DNA of 64,000 nt, taken from NCBI RefSeq assembly GCF_000485595.1, contig NW_014577243.1, positions 352,881 to 416,880 of the forward strand, given 5' to 3'. The notes under the pieces were generated by a model. That model made no database searches and was not told the origin of the DNA. It saw only the letters and a list, made by a program, of their open reading frames with translations. This stretch comes from Priapulus caudatus. Lineage: Eukaryota > Priapulida > Priapulimorpha > Priapulimorphida > Priapulidae. Position numbers and translations under genes: made by a program. Below, piece by piece: positions 22,898 through 34,829 of this stretch (within the stretch, counting starts at the first letter, position 1; every line of letters starts with the position of its first letter).

Positions 22898-24491
22898 GCT
22901 ATGTTCCTGAACTATATAGGTGAGGAAGCATGTGACATTATCGATACATTGATCATACCAGAACCAGCCGCTGGTGAACATGAGGATACAAATATATACG
23001 ACCGAACCATAAAAGCGATGGCCGACCACATCGAACCTCAAAGATGTACAGACCACCATGTGTATTCTTTTCGCAAAGAAACACAGAGAACTAGTGAATC
23101 AGTGACAGAATTTCACACTAGACCGCAGATCCTGGCTAAGAAGTGTGGTTTTCAAGACAACAATGTCGAGATCAGACGACAAATTATACAAGGCACTTCA
23201 AGCTCGCACCTACGTCGGAGGAAAGCAATAGAACAAGGCTTAACCTTAGAGCAACTTTTAAAAACGGCTTGCGCGATGGAAACTGCAGATGAACATTCTC
23301 AAGAAATGGATCGAGAGACGTCACATGCAGTGAACAGCAAACCGTTTCATCAGAAAAACAAACAAGCCTAGTGCCAATTATCACGGCAGACGTCAAGTGA
23401 AGCCTGACAAACAGCGAAACACCACATGTGGGCTTTGCGGCGGCTTGTATCCACACAAAGAACAGTGTCCTGCTCGAGGGAAAACTTGTCATAAGTGTGG
23501 AAAATCTAATCATTTCGCAAGGATGTGTCGAGGAAACCCAGCTGAACAATCTGAATCACAGGGACGAATCAGTCAACACGGGCGAGACAGACCAATCAGA
23601 CACCGAGCGCGTGCAATAGAGATAGGGAACGCATCTGAGATAAAAGACGGGCGATCTGAAAATTCGGCTGTCAAGTGTGATTTTAGTGATAATAACATTG
23701 ATGATGACGGGTATACATTTCGTCTTACTGACACTACCAACATGACTGCCCGAGACAAACCACTGTTCAGTGGCAACATAGCTGGCACACCAGTGCGAGT
23801 AATAGCTGATTCTGGGGCATCGGTGAATGTTTTGAACGAGACAGATTATCTCGCAGTAAAGAACAAGTCGAAGCTTACACACTCAAATTCGAGGGTGTAC
23901 CCATACTACATGTCAGCAGAACCACTCAATCTACTTGGGAAATTCCAAGCTGATGCATCGAATGGTCAATATACTTGCAAAGAGACATTCTTCGTTGTGA
24001 ATGGACCAAGCAGTTCGCTTTTGAGTTGGAAAGCGTCTCAGAAGTTCAACCTGATCACATCGGTCATCAGTGTGTCTGAACCAAAATCGCATCTTGACAC
24101 AGACATTATGAGTGAATTCCCCACAGTGACCGCTGGGATGGGAACATGCAAATGTGATCCAGTCAAGGTTGTTGTCGATGAATCGATCAAACCAGTAGCA
24201 CAACCTCATCGACGTATCTCTTTTCACGTCAGAAAGAAAGTCGAACAGAAACTGGATGAACTTGAAAGGGCTGACATAATAGAACGAGCTGAAGGTCCAA
24301 CACCTTGGATATCACCTATAGTTGCCGTTCCAAAGCTAACAGGTGACGAGATACGCATCTGTGTCGACATGCGTGCAGTCAATCAAGCAATAAGTCGTGA
24401 ACGTCATGTCATACCTACCATTGATGACATTGTAGCTGACCTGAATGGCTGCAAAGTGTTTAGTAAGGTTGACCTAAGGCAAGGCTACCAC
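22898..24491 (+). pseudogene. Ty3/gypsy (Mag-like) copy A: gag, protease, start of RT
   Basis: Gag residues MFLNYIGEEACDIIDTL start directly after the BEL-2 LTR. A short deletion near 23368 shifts the frame. The next frame (23397-24497) holds the zinc knuckles (CHKCGKSNHFARMC), an aspartic protease with VIADSGASVNVL, and the RT fingers ending at SKVDLRQGYH. The copy stops at 24491. Its last 39 bp are repeated at 29128-29166, where copy C takes up the reading, so A and C look like the halves of one element parted by copy B. Not functional. Confidence 0.82.
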
Positions 24492-24543
24492 AAATAGTGC
24501 AAGAAAATATACATTATTTTGGTCGAAATCGCAAAAAAATGCC

Positions 24544-24699
24544 TGTAATGTGTTGTTTTATTATATCAATATTGCCCATACTAGATGGCGCTAGTTGTTG
24601 ACCCCGGGAGAAGGACCAGAGTAATGATGCGACCGCATTGTCTGTTTTGTTTCTTATGCTTGGTTTTATTTCACAATAAATCGATGTGAATACATCACA
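24544..24699 (+). repeat. 5' LTR of Ty3 copy B (156 bp)
   Basis: Begins TGTAATGTGTTGTTTTATTA and ends GAATACATCACA, with an AATAAA signal near 24676. The same LTR is seen at 35092-35246 (155 bp) and as a 30-bp stub at 29098-29127. Confidence 0.85.
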
Positions 24700-24839
24700 A
24701 ATGGCGACGAGGATCAGATCATGAACACACACGATAAGTAGGTGTGAATAGAAGAAACTGTCGTACTACCAACCATCGGTACTTCTGTTTTCGTTGATCC
24801 GCTCTGGGTGACGAAACGGAGCGCGCAGATTTCTCAAAA

Positions 24840-26132
24840 TGGCGATCAGCTTACCATCGTTTGCTGAATTCGAAATGCACCCTCGAGAAACCGCACCTAC
24901 CCGGTTTGAGAAATATGTGAAGAGACTTGGCAACATGTTTACAGCACTATATAGGTGAGGAAGCATGTGACATTATTGATACATTGATCATACCAGAACC
25001 AGCCGCTGGTGAACATGAGGATACAAATATATACGACCAAACCATAAAAGCGATGGCCAACTACATCGAACCTCAAAGATGTACAGACTACCATGTATAT
25101 TCTTTTCGCAAAGAAACACAGAGAACTAGTGAATCAGTGACAGAATTTCACACTAGACTGCAGATCCTGGCTAAGAAAGGTTTTCAAGACAACAATGTCG
25201 AGATCAGACGACAAATTATACAAGGCACTTCAAGCTCGTGCCTAAGGAGGAAAGCAATAGAACAAGGCTTAACCTTAGAGCAACTTTTAAAAACGGCTCG
25301 CGCGATGGAAACTGCAGATGAACATTCTCAAGAAATGTATCGAGAGACGTCACATGCAGTAAACAGCAAACCGTTTCATCAGGAAAACAAGTACAAGCCT
25401 AGTGCCAATTATCACGGCAGACGTCAACTGAAGCCTGACAAACAGCGAAACACCACATGTGGGCTTTGCAGCGGCTTGTATCCACACAAAGAACAGTGTC
25501 TTGCTCGAGGGAAAACTTGTCATAAGTGTGGAAAATCTAATCATTTCGCAAGGATGTGTCGAGGAAACCCAGCTGCACAACCTGAATCACAGGGACGAAT
25601 CAGTCAGCGAGGGCGAGACAGACCAATCAGACACCGAGCGTGTGCAACAGAGATAGGGAACGCATCTGAGATAAAAGACAGGCGATCTGAAAATTCGGCT
25701 GTCAAGTGTGATTTTAGTGATAATAACATTGATGATGACGGGTGTACATTTCGTCTTACTGACACTACCAACATGACTGTCCGTGACAAACCACTGTTCA
25801 GTGTCAACATAGCTGGCACACCAGTGCGAGTAATAGCTGATTCTGGGGCATCGATGAATGTTTTGAACGAGACAGATTATCTCGCAGTAAAGAACAAGCC
25901 GAAGCTTACACACTCAAATTCGAGAGTGTACCCATACATGTCAGCAGAACCACTCAATCTACTTGGGAAATTCCAAGCTGATGCATCGAATGGTCAGTAT
26001 ACTTGCAAAGAGACATTCTTCGTGGTGAATGGACCAAGCAGTTCACTTTTGAGTTGGAAAGCATCTCAGAAGTTAAACCTGATCACATCGTTCAGAACCA
26101 AAGTCGCATCTTGGCACAGACATTATGAGTGA
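24840..26132 (+). pseudogene. Copy B gag and protease
   Basis: A start codon at 24840 gives MAISLPSFAEFEMHPRE and runs to a stop near 24957. The remainder of gag is in another frame (24927-26132) after an internal deletion. That frame holds the capsid-like region, the zinc knuckle CHKCGKSNHFARMC and the protease motif VIADSGASMNVL. It loses phase near 26090, where copy A has extra bases. Confidence 0.8.
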
Positions 26133-26139
26133 ATTCCCC

Positions 26140-27810
26140 ACAGTGACCGCTGGGATGGGAACATGCAAATGTGATCCAGTCAAGGTTGTTGTCGATGAAT
26201 CGGTCAAACCAGTAGCACAACCTCATCGACGATATCCCTTTTCACGTCAGAAAGAAAGTCGAACAGAAACTGGAAGAACTTGAAAGGGCTGACATAATAG
26301 AACGAGCTGAAGGTCCAACACCTTGGATATCACCTATAGTTGTCGTTCCAAAGCCAACAGGTGACGATATACGCATCTGTGTTGACATGCGTGCAGTCAA
26401 TCAAGCAATAAGTCGTGAACGTCATGTCATACCTACCATTGATGACATTGTAGCTGACCTGAATGGCTGCAAAGTGTTTAGTAAGGTTAACCTAAGGCAA
26501 GGCTACCACCAGATCATGTTACATCCAGACGCACGCCATCTCACCACGTTCTCGACTCATGTCGGATTATGGCGTTATAAACGTTTGAACTTTGGTATGT
26601 CATGCTCAGCAGAAATCTTTCAGAAGATTGTCAGTGACGTCATCAGTGACGAATGGTGTTACAGCGACTGACTGAGAGCAACTTGCGTGTAAACCTGTTG
26701 AAGTGTCAAGTTCGTGTACCAAGCATGTTGTTCTTTGGACATATCTTCAGTGGTGAAGGTATCTCACCAGACCCGAAGAAAGTCAGTGAGATTCAGACAT
26801 TGAAACCGTCCAACAACATCACTGAAGTACGGAGTTTACTGAGTTCTGCGGCGTTTTGTTCACGCTACATCAAGGATTTTGCCACCATCACACGTCCTCT
26901 TCGAAGATTGACACACAAGGATGAACCTTGGAGATGGACAGAGGAAGAAGATACTGCGTTCACGAATCTAAAGAATGCTTTATCTGCTGAGACGACCCTT
27001 GGGTACTTTGATCCTGAAAAGGAAACTGTAGTCTATACAGATGGAAGCCCAATTGGACTTGGAGCGGTGCTCACCCAGAAGGGTGTAGATGGAAATCCTG
27101 TGCCATTGTACTATGCTAGCTATCCACTTACTGCTACTGAATCTCGCTATCCCCAGATCGATCGTGAAGCGTTGGCAATCTACTGGGCAGTGAAGCGTTT
27201 TCACCTGTATGTATACGGCAAGGACTTCAGAGCCATGACCGACCATCAACCACTTGTGTCGTTGTTCAATAACCTCTCATCAAAACCGTCTGCAAGAATC
27301 GAGCGTTGGCTAATGGACCTGCAGAAGTATAGATTTCACGTTGATTATGAACCAGGTGACAAGAACCCGGCAGACTACGGTTCGAGACATCCGAGCAGTA
27401 CACCTGCAACATCTACGCTTGAGGGTGTAGACGAGAGAACTGACGGTCACATTGCATACATAGTACGCAATGCTGTGCCAAAGGCAATGACTCTAAGCGA
27501 AATTGAAGCTGCAACAGCGAGTGATCCTGTTATACAGGCAGTTATCATGTGCATGAAATCAGGGCAGTGGTACAAACCTTCCCCTGGTGTCAGTGTTTCT
27601 GAACTGTCGAGATACGAGCAAATCAAAACTAAGTTGACATGCACGGCAGATCAAACTGTGCTCTTAAAGTCTAATCGTATCGTCATACCTGCACAACTTC
27701 AGCAGAGAACAGTAGACATTGCACATGAGGGACATCTTGGTATTGTGAAAACTAAGACTCTTATGAGAGAAAAGGTTTGGTTCCCTCTCATGGACAAACT
27801 GATAGAATGA
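26140..27810 (+). pseudogene. Copy B RT, RNase H and start of integrase
   Basis: RT residues ICVDMRAVNQAISRERHVIP and LNFGMSCSAEIFQ are present (to 26671). The strand with the catalytic Asp-Asp pair is deleted at about 26650. The frame 26653-27810 gives the RT thumb, RNase H (VYTDGSPIGLGAVL, PQIDREALAIYWAVKRF), a YEPGDKNPADYGSRHPS linker and the integrase zinc-binding start (HEGHLGIVKTK). It ends at a TGA where copy C has CGA. Confidence 0.82.
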
Positions 27811-28833
27811 AAAGTCACATCGTGTCTATCATGCCAAGTTGCCACGCCAGTATCCAACCGTGAACCATTGAAACCAACCATGCTACCTGGAAAGGTGTTT
27901 GAACTTACCAGTGTTGATTTCGCACACATCGAGGGGGAAACAGTGATGCTGTTCATAGACGATTATTCACGTTTCCCATTTGTGGTACCTGTGCGATCAA
28001 CTGCAGCAGCAGCTGTAGTTCCAAAGTTAGACGAAATCTTCGCAACATTTGGGACACCAGAGACCGTGAAATCTGATAACGGATCCCCTTTCAATGGAGA
28101 GGAGTTTGCCAAGTTCGCAGAAACTAGGGGTTTTAGGCATCGCAAAGTGATCCCTTTGTGGCCTAGAGCCAACGGTGAAGTAGAACGTTTCGTCAGAACG
28201 CTGAAAAAGCATGTGAAAATCGCGAAAGTTGAAGGAGTCAACTGGAGAAAGGCCCTACAAGGCTTTCTTAGAACTTACAGATGTACTCCTCACTCTGCAA
28301 CAAACGTTGCACCTGCTACATTGTTCCTGAGGCGTGTGATCAAAACGAAACTACCGCAGATTGTAGAACATGATCCCATCAGTGACAAACCTACTGACCT
28401 ACAAGTAGGTGACTCAGTGTTAGTGAAAACCCCATACAATCTTGTCAAAGGTGGCTTACCATATCAAATCACACCACTAACCATTACTCAGAAGAAGGGT
28501 AGTATGATATCTGCATCAGATGGGCAGCATTCTGTGACCAGAAACTCTTCATTCTTTAAGAAAATCCCGATTGATATGGGAGTAGGCATGGAGAGAGACT
28601 ATGAGATCACAAGGGACGAGGAGTTGTATGATCAGTTTGGTGTTGATCGGGCTGTTCCGCAGTCCCATTTAATGCCTAATCAGTTACCACGAGCTGATAA
28701 CATTCCGCGGCACATAGACACCCCATTGAAGTTGACTGCGAACCCTCAGACATCACCTTTTGATACAGATAGGTCATCACCTCCTATTCCCCTAAGGCGA
28801 TCAACCCGGATGAGGAAGGACTGTAGTGAATGA
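27811..28833 (+). pseudogene. Copy B integrase core and C-terminus
   Basis: Same frame after the TGA. The core has DFAHIEGETVMLFIDDYSRF, KSDNGSPFNGEEF and PRANGEVERFVRTLKKH, in line with the D,D-35-E pattern. The C-terminal part has VGDSVLVKTPYN. It ends early at 28833 because of a deletion that copy C lacks. Confidence 0.82.
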
Positions 28834-29127
28834 GAATGTTGTGAAAGCAGACAGCTTACAGCAATTTGTGAAATATAATTTCCAGTTTATGATTGTAGTG
28901 GATGAGTTAACCCTCAGTGTTAATCTGTATGAGCATCAAGCTCTAAGACAGTAATTTGTGTTTGAGCAAATAGTCCAAAGTTGATTAATAGTTATTGCGT
29001 TAATTATTCGTGTAATTTTGTGTGAAACCAATATCAATGGTTATCCAGTGAGTGACTATAAGGAAGCTGATTCAGTTAAAATCCACCAGGAAGGGGATGT
29101 AATGTATTGTTTTATTATATCAATATT

Positions 29128-31500
29128 AAAGTGTTTAGTAAGGTTGACCTAAGGCAAGGCTACCACCAGATCATGTTACATCCAGACTCACGCCATCTCA
29201 CCACGTTCTCGACTCATGTCGGATTATGGCGTTATAAACGTTTGAACTTTGGTATGTCATGTTCAGCAGAAATCATTCAGAAGATTGTCAGTGACGTCAT
29301 CAGTGGCATACCAGGTCAAGAATATCAGTGATGATCTATGTTGGGGGAAGAAACATGGAAGAACACGACCGTCTTCTTTGAACGGTGTTACAGCGACTGA
29401 CTGAGAGCAACTTACGTGTGAACCTGTTGAAGTGTCAAGTTCATGTACCAAGCATGTTGTTCTTTGGACATATCTTCAGTGGCGAAGGTATCTCATCAGA
29501 CCCGAAGAAAGTCAGTGAGATTCAGACATTGAAACCGCCTAACACCGTCACTGAGGTACGGAGCTTACTGAGTTCTGCAGCGTTTTGTTTACGCTACATC
29601 AAGGATTTTGCCACCATTACACGTCCTCTTCGAAGATTGACACGCAAGGATGAACCTTGTAGATGGACAGAGGAAGAAGATACTGCGTTCACGAATCTCA
29701 AGAATGCTTTATCTGCTGAGACGACCCTTGGTTACTTCTACTGGGATCCTGAAAAGGAAACGGTAATCTATACAGATGGAAGCCCAATTTGACTTGGAGC
29801 TGTGCTCACCCAGAAGGGTGTAGATGGAAATCCTGTGCCATTGTACTACGCTATCCACTTACTGCTACTGAATCCCGCTATCCCCAGATTGATCGTGAAG
29901 CGTTGGCAATCTACTGGGCAGTGAAGCGTTTTCACCTGTATGTATATACGGCAAGGACTTCAGAGTCGTGACCGACCATCAACCACTTGTGTCGTTGTTC
30001 AATAACCTCTCATCAAAACCGTCCGCAAGAATCGAGCGTTGGCTAATGGACCTGCAGAGATATAGATTTCACGTTGGTTATGAACCAGGTGACAATAACT
30101 CGGCAGACTACGGTTCGAGACATTCGAGCAGTACACCTGCAACATCTACGCTTGAGGGTGTAGACGAGAGAACTGACGGTCACATTGCATACATAGTACG
30201 CAATGCTGTGCCAAAGGCAATGACTCTAAGCGAAATTGAAGCTGCAACAGCGAGTGATCCTGTTATACAGGCAGTTATCATGTGCATGAAATCAGGGCAG
30301 TGGTACAAACCTTCCCCTGGTGTCAGTATTTCTGAACTGTCGAGATACGAGCAAATCAAAACAGAGTTGACATGCCCGGCAGATCAAACTGCTTTTAAAG
30401 TCGAATCGTATCGTCATACCTGCACAACTTCAGCAGAGAACAGTAGACATTGCATATGAGGGACATCTTGGTATTGTGAAAACTAAGGCTCTTATGAGAG
30501 AAAAAGTTTGGTTCCCTCTCATGGACAAACTGATAGAACGAAAAGTCACATCGTGTCTATCATGCCAAATTGCCACACCAGTATCCAACCGTGAACCATT
30601 GAAACCAACCATGCTACCTGGAAAGGTGTTTGAACTTACCAGTGTTGATTTCGCACACATCGAGGGGGAAACAGTGATGTTGTTCATAGACGATTATTCA
30701 CGTTTCCCATTTGTGGTACCTGCGTGCGAGCAACTGCAGCAGCAGCTGTAGTACCAAAGTTAGACGAAATCTTTGCAACATTTGGGACACGAGAGACCGT
30801 GAAATCTGATAACGGACCCCCTTTCAACGGAGAGGACTTTGCCAAGTTTGCAGAAACTATGGGTTTTAGGCATCGCAAAGTGACCCCTTTGTGGCCTAGA
30901 GCCAACGGTGAAGTAGAACGTTTCGTCAGAACGCTGAAAAAGCATGTAAAAATCGCGAAAGTCGAATGAGTCAACTGGAGAAAGGCCCTACAAGGTTTTC
31001 TTAGAACTTACAGAGTTAGTGAAAACCCCACACAATCTTGTCAAAGGTGGCTTACCATATCAAACCACACCACTAACCATTACTCAGAAAAAGGGTAGTA
31101 TGATATCTGTATCAGATGGGCAGCATTCTGTGACCAGAAACTTCATTCTTTAAGAAAATCCCGAGTGATATGGGAGTAGGCATGGAGAGAGACTGAGATC
31201 ACAAGGGACGAGGACTTGTATGATTGGTTTGGTGTTGATCCGGCTGTTCCGCAGTCCCATTTAATGCCTAATCAGTTACCACGAGCTGATAACATTCCGC
31301 GGCCCATAGACACCCCATTGAAGTTGACTGTGAACCCTCAGACGTCACCTTTTGATACAGATAGGTCATCACCTCCTATTCCCCTAAGGCGATCAACCCG
31401 GATGAGGAAGGCTCCAGAGAGACTTGATCTTCAGAGTTTGACTGTAGTGGATGAGAATGTTGTGAAAGCAGATAGCTTACAGCAATTTGTGAAAGATAAT
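29128..31500 (+). pseudogene. Ty3/gypsy copy C, RT to integrase
   Basis: Starts inside RT (FSKVDLRQGYHQIML) with 39 bp shared with the end of copy A. RT, RNase H and integrase follow in several frames (29107-29331, 29385-29792, 29968-30459, 30476-30751, 30724-30969, 31216-31509). There are frame changes near 29315, 29790, 29860, 30395 and 30720, a TGA near 30967 and a deletion near 31015. The frames 29789-29971 and similar overlaps are parts of the same decayed polyprotein. The copy is cut at 31500 and resumes at 34830. Confidence 0.8.
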
Positions 31501-31622
31501 AGGGGTTAATTCGGCATGTTGGCCAAGGTTGCTGCAACTACAACATGGCTTTTCATAAACTAGGGATCCAGACGGTTAAAATGAGACCAGTCCCAGCTTG
31601 TTATACCTCTGGTAGGGGTATC
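31501..31622 (-). repeat. M4 dispersed repeat (copy 2)
   Basis: Reverse complement of 18355-18475, with its edge exactly at the junction with copy C. One end reads AGGGGTTAATTCGGCATG, which may be the true end of the M4 element. Confidence 0.75.
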
Positions 31623-32226
31623 TCCTTAAATAGAGCCCTTTTTCAGCTTTGGCCACTGCACTATAGTAGTAGTACTAACGTCTGCCTGCGGCAACTGTAC
31701 GCGGGCTATAGTACTAGAGCTCAGGCGCGGATATAGGCCGGTTTGCACCGGTTTCCAGAAACCGGTCACAGGCTGGGTATCTCCAGAATTGACCCTCAAC
31801 AATTCACTAGAATGCACCAAATATAGCCTAATTTTTTAAAAATTCGCAGGGGGCATGCCCCCGGACCCCCCTAGCTGTGACTAGAACTATGGAAACTGGT
31901 CACCCAAACCCTCTGGATCCGCCCCTGGAGCTACTAGTACTACTACTAGTACTACAATCTTGGCTAACGTAACGTCGTCTTGACTGACTAATCGTAGTGT
32001 AACAACAAATACAAAGATACGGGCTATGACCACAAACATAATATTAATACAATACAACCTAATACAACCCTTAAGAATACTAGAGGCATCTTCTTAACGG
32101 ATATTATGAGTAAAATAGTAGAAAAATGGATTTGGTATAGAAAACAGAATGTAATCAAGAGATGCACAAACCAGTGTGGTGGGAAAAAAGGTTATAGCAC
32201 CACAGACCATCTATTTGTTGTTATCA

Positions 32227-32475
32227 GGGGTACGGTCCGGTATACCGGAACGTACCCTGGTAACTATTTGATATGGTTAGGGTTAGGGTTAGCATTAGGG
32301 TTAGGGTTAGGGTTAAGACTAGAATTAGGGAGTAGGCGTAGGCGACTCCCTAGACTCGTTAGTGGAGTAGGCGAGGTACGGTCCGGCATATTAGATAGTA
32401 GTATTTAGTACCAGGGTACGTTCGGTATACCGGACCGTACCCAGGGTACGTTCCGGCAGTACCCTGGGGGACATA
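32227..32475. repeat. M1 element, fullest copy, with TTAGGG array
   Basis: Left end GGTACGGTCCGGTATACCGG, a run of TTAGGG units (about 32279-32320), then the block shared with 430-592, and right end CAGTACCCTGGGGGACATAG. The two ends are related inverted repeats. This copy best shows the structure of M1 as about 250 bp of non-coding DNA carrying telomere-like repeats. Confidence 0.75.
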
Positions 32476-32512
32476 GACCCTCTCATGCATCAGTCTCTCA
32501 GTCTCAGCATAA

Positions 32513-32740
32513 TTATATACAACATAAGATTGGGCCTAACACGGTCCCTTGACGCACTATTTCATCAATTTCAAACGTTTCAGATAGTCCTACAGGTGTT
32601 TTAACTGCTATCGTGGCTTTTTCATTCATTTTGTATATTATTTCCCAACAAGGTCCTTTTAATCCTTTAAACCACAGGTCAATCATACAATCCTTTAGCC
32701 ATAATTTATCAAAACATTTTTGAATATCTCCAAAGAACAA
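32513..32740 (-). pseudogene. Non-LTR reverse transcriptase fragment
   Basis: Minus-strand residues FFGDIQKCFDKLWLKDCMID, followed by VRQGTVLGPILC, match the RT palm motifs A and B (D..KCFD and RQG...GP) of non-LTR elements. It is cut at both ends. Confidence 0.75.
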
Positions 32741-32787
32741 GAGTATGTTTTTCTTCAGACTCCTACTTTTATCTATTATTGCTCTAG

Positions 32788-32826
32788 AGGGTACGTTCCG
32801 GCAGTACCCTGGGGGACATAGACCCT
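32788..32826. repeat. M1 end fragment
   Basis: Only the M1 terminal block (GGTACGTTCCGGCAGTACCC to GACATAGACCC) is present. It lies between two LINE pieces of opposite orientation. Confidence 0.65.
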
Positions 32827-32869
32827 ATGAGCCATAATTATGGTACACCGGTCTATATGTATGGAAACT

Positions 32870-33410
32870 CGATAGAAATCACACCTTTTTTGTATATATG
32901 GATGATATGCTGGGAATTGAAAATTGGAAGACCATGACAAAAATGGCTCAAGCATGTACTAGGCTGGCTAAAGAAAAATTGCTACAATTTTAATATGAAG
33001 AAGACAAATATATTGGAAATAAAATTTGGAGGTCCAAATAGCAAAGAAAAACAGATTCTTCTCGAAGATCAAATAATAAAAAGATGTAGTAAATATACAT
33101 ACTTAGTCTTAGGCGAGATATTAAGTGAAAAAGGAGGATATAAAGAAATGATAAAACAAAGAACAGATAAAGGTCGATTTATGATGAGTGAAGTTATATC
33201 TATAGCTAATGAACAAAATTTTGGAAACTGTGCGATGGAAGCACGTGTTAAACTTTATGAATGCACTGTATAGTGCCGTCACTACTAAATAATAGCAAAA
33301 CTTGGACTAATCTGACTAAGGAAGAGAAAAAAATGGTAGAGGATTTCCAAAATGAATGTTTAAGAAGGATACTCGAAGCACACAGCAAGACACCACTATG
33401 GTGGCCGAGG
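32870..33410 (+). pseudogene. Non-LTR reverse transcriptase C-terminal fragment
   Basis: Plus-strand frames carry VYMDDMLGIENW (around 32890), a Lys-rich stretch from 32995 ending in MEARVKLYECTV, then SKTWTNLTKEEKKMVEDFQN and LRRILEAHSKTPL. This is the usual palm/thumb and C-terminal order of an RT of a different orientation from 32513-32740. An inversion of one LINE copy around the M1 piece is possible. Confidence 0.7.
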
Positions 33411-33451
33411 GCTGCCACTACAATTTTACCTCTGAAATAAATAAAAGCAAA

Positions 33452-34676
33452 TTAAAAAATTAAAAAAACGAAATCAAAATCAAAAAGAGCAGCAGGGAGA
33501 CACTCGCATATTGTTGGGCCAAGTTCATTCGCAATTGTATGAACAGGAATGTATCTTGCCTTTCCTGAATGACCAGCATACATGTACACATAGTCAGCCA
33601 GTTGTCCTCTGCTGACATAGTAAACCAGCAAGACCAAGACATCTGTATCGTCACAGCGGATTATGATCCTATCATGGTCCTTTGATAGTGCACAGGCATG
33701 CAGGATCATACGTGTATCGGCCTCCTCCTGGTTACTGTACAGTGATTCAACAGATGACGCTCCAGATGGAGCAACCACCTTCACAAGAGTTAGGTACTTG
33801 TCTGCTCCCCTGGATCTGATAAGTAGGTAACAAACTGGAAGAACCCCGCCGCTCGCGTTCTGTTGTCTTGATGGATGACACGTTATCATACCAATCAAAC
33901 ACAATGGTCACAGACGTCAAATCCAAGGATGGGTTGTGGAGAAGTCTAACTGTACGTTTCTGTACCACTTCCGCAAAATCCTTGAACGTGGTGAAGTGAT
34001 TCTCATTCAGTGACTGTACCATGGTAGCACATTCACTTGCATCTTTGGATTCGAAGTACTGCTCAACATCACGTACTAGCTGCTTGGTTTCATTGGTCAG
34101 CCATGGCAATCCGTTCTTGTTGGCAAAGGATTCAGCTGAAGTGAGGAACATCTGTGACAGTGCTTCGTGTGCAAGACGGACACCTCTGATTCCACGGGCA
34201 TACTGCTTTCCTTGGAGCATTTGGTTAACTGTGGCAGCTGCGTATACATCTGATGAAGTTAGGATGTTTGTAAGTCCACCATCTCCGAATATCTTGCCAA
34301 TGCTTGCCAGGAAAGCCATTATCAGATGCATTCCTCCCAGCCTCGTTACTTTGCCCACCAGTGGTTCCGGTCTGCTCCACAGAATCTGCTGTGCCTTGCT
34401 GTAGATGGCAAGGTCTGTGGTAATGAGTATGTGATGCTGCCCCAACTCCTCAGATATGTGTACTAGCCTCAACAAAGTAAAAATGGTTGACAAGTCAGAT
34501 GGTGAGGCATTGATGAAGGGTAGATATCGTATCGTAGTAACGGGGACAGTCTTGGTACTGACGTAGGCATTCAATCCACTCCACGCCGGAATGCTAGATT
34601 CACCATCTCCACAGATCCTTGCCACTTGCCATATGAAATCTTTCATTATGACCTTATCCGACATTTCATCCTCCAC
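33452..34676 (-). CDS. Unknown protein with PIN-like EADTRM/DTDVLVL motifs, frameshifted
   Basis: Two overlapping minus-strand frames, 33747-34676 (309 residues) and 33452-33904, read as one protein broken by a frameshift around 33840-33900. The first holds LGGMHLIMAFLASIGKIFGD and MLQGKQYARGIRGVRLAHEA. The second holds SNQEEADTRMILHACALSKD followed by IIIRCDDTDVLVLLVYY. The pair of acidic motifs resembles PIN/FEN-like nuclease folds. That resemblance is my inference. Long proteins with these motifs are common, unnamed and multi-copy in invertebrate genomes, which suggests a mobile or expanded family. It has no introns here and is embedded in repeats, so it is likely a dead copy. Confidence 0.6.
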
Positions 34677-34829
34677 TTGACAGGGTACAGTGGGCTCTGG
34701 CTTCTTTGCAGGCTTGCGGTAGCCTTAGAGTTGTTGTTCCTCACTCTGCCATCAGCTCCAGTTGAAGTTCGAGACCTGACACATCTCTACTGCAGACAAA
34801 GACTGCTTGAGTGCGAGGAAGTGTCCTAG

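Larger units (their letters stand above)
24544..29127 (+). mobile_element. Ty3/gypsy (Mag-like) copy B, nested and nearly full length
   Basis: Has a 5' LTR (24544-24699), a likely primer binding site beginning TGGCGACGAGG (from 24702), gag, protease, RT, RNase H, integrase and a purine-rich tract CACCAGGAAGGGGA before a 3' LTR cut to its first 30 bp (29098-29127). The gene order and motifs fit the Mag/SURL group. Breaks are a gag deletion near 24955, a small deletion near 26090, loss of the RT catalytic segment near 26650, a stop at 27808-27810 and a deletion near 28822. It is inactive. Confidence 0.85.
31501..34829. other. 3.3 kb block of foreign sequence inserted in copy C
   Basis: Copy C sequence 31445-31500 (56 bp) is repeated at 34830-34885, so the block is flanked by a 56-bp direct duplication. 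It contains M4 (31501-31622), M1 (32227-32475), LINE pieces in opposite orientations (32513-33410) and an unknown minus-strand ORF pair (33452-34676). It does not look like a single mobile element. Confidence 0.7.
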
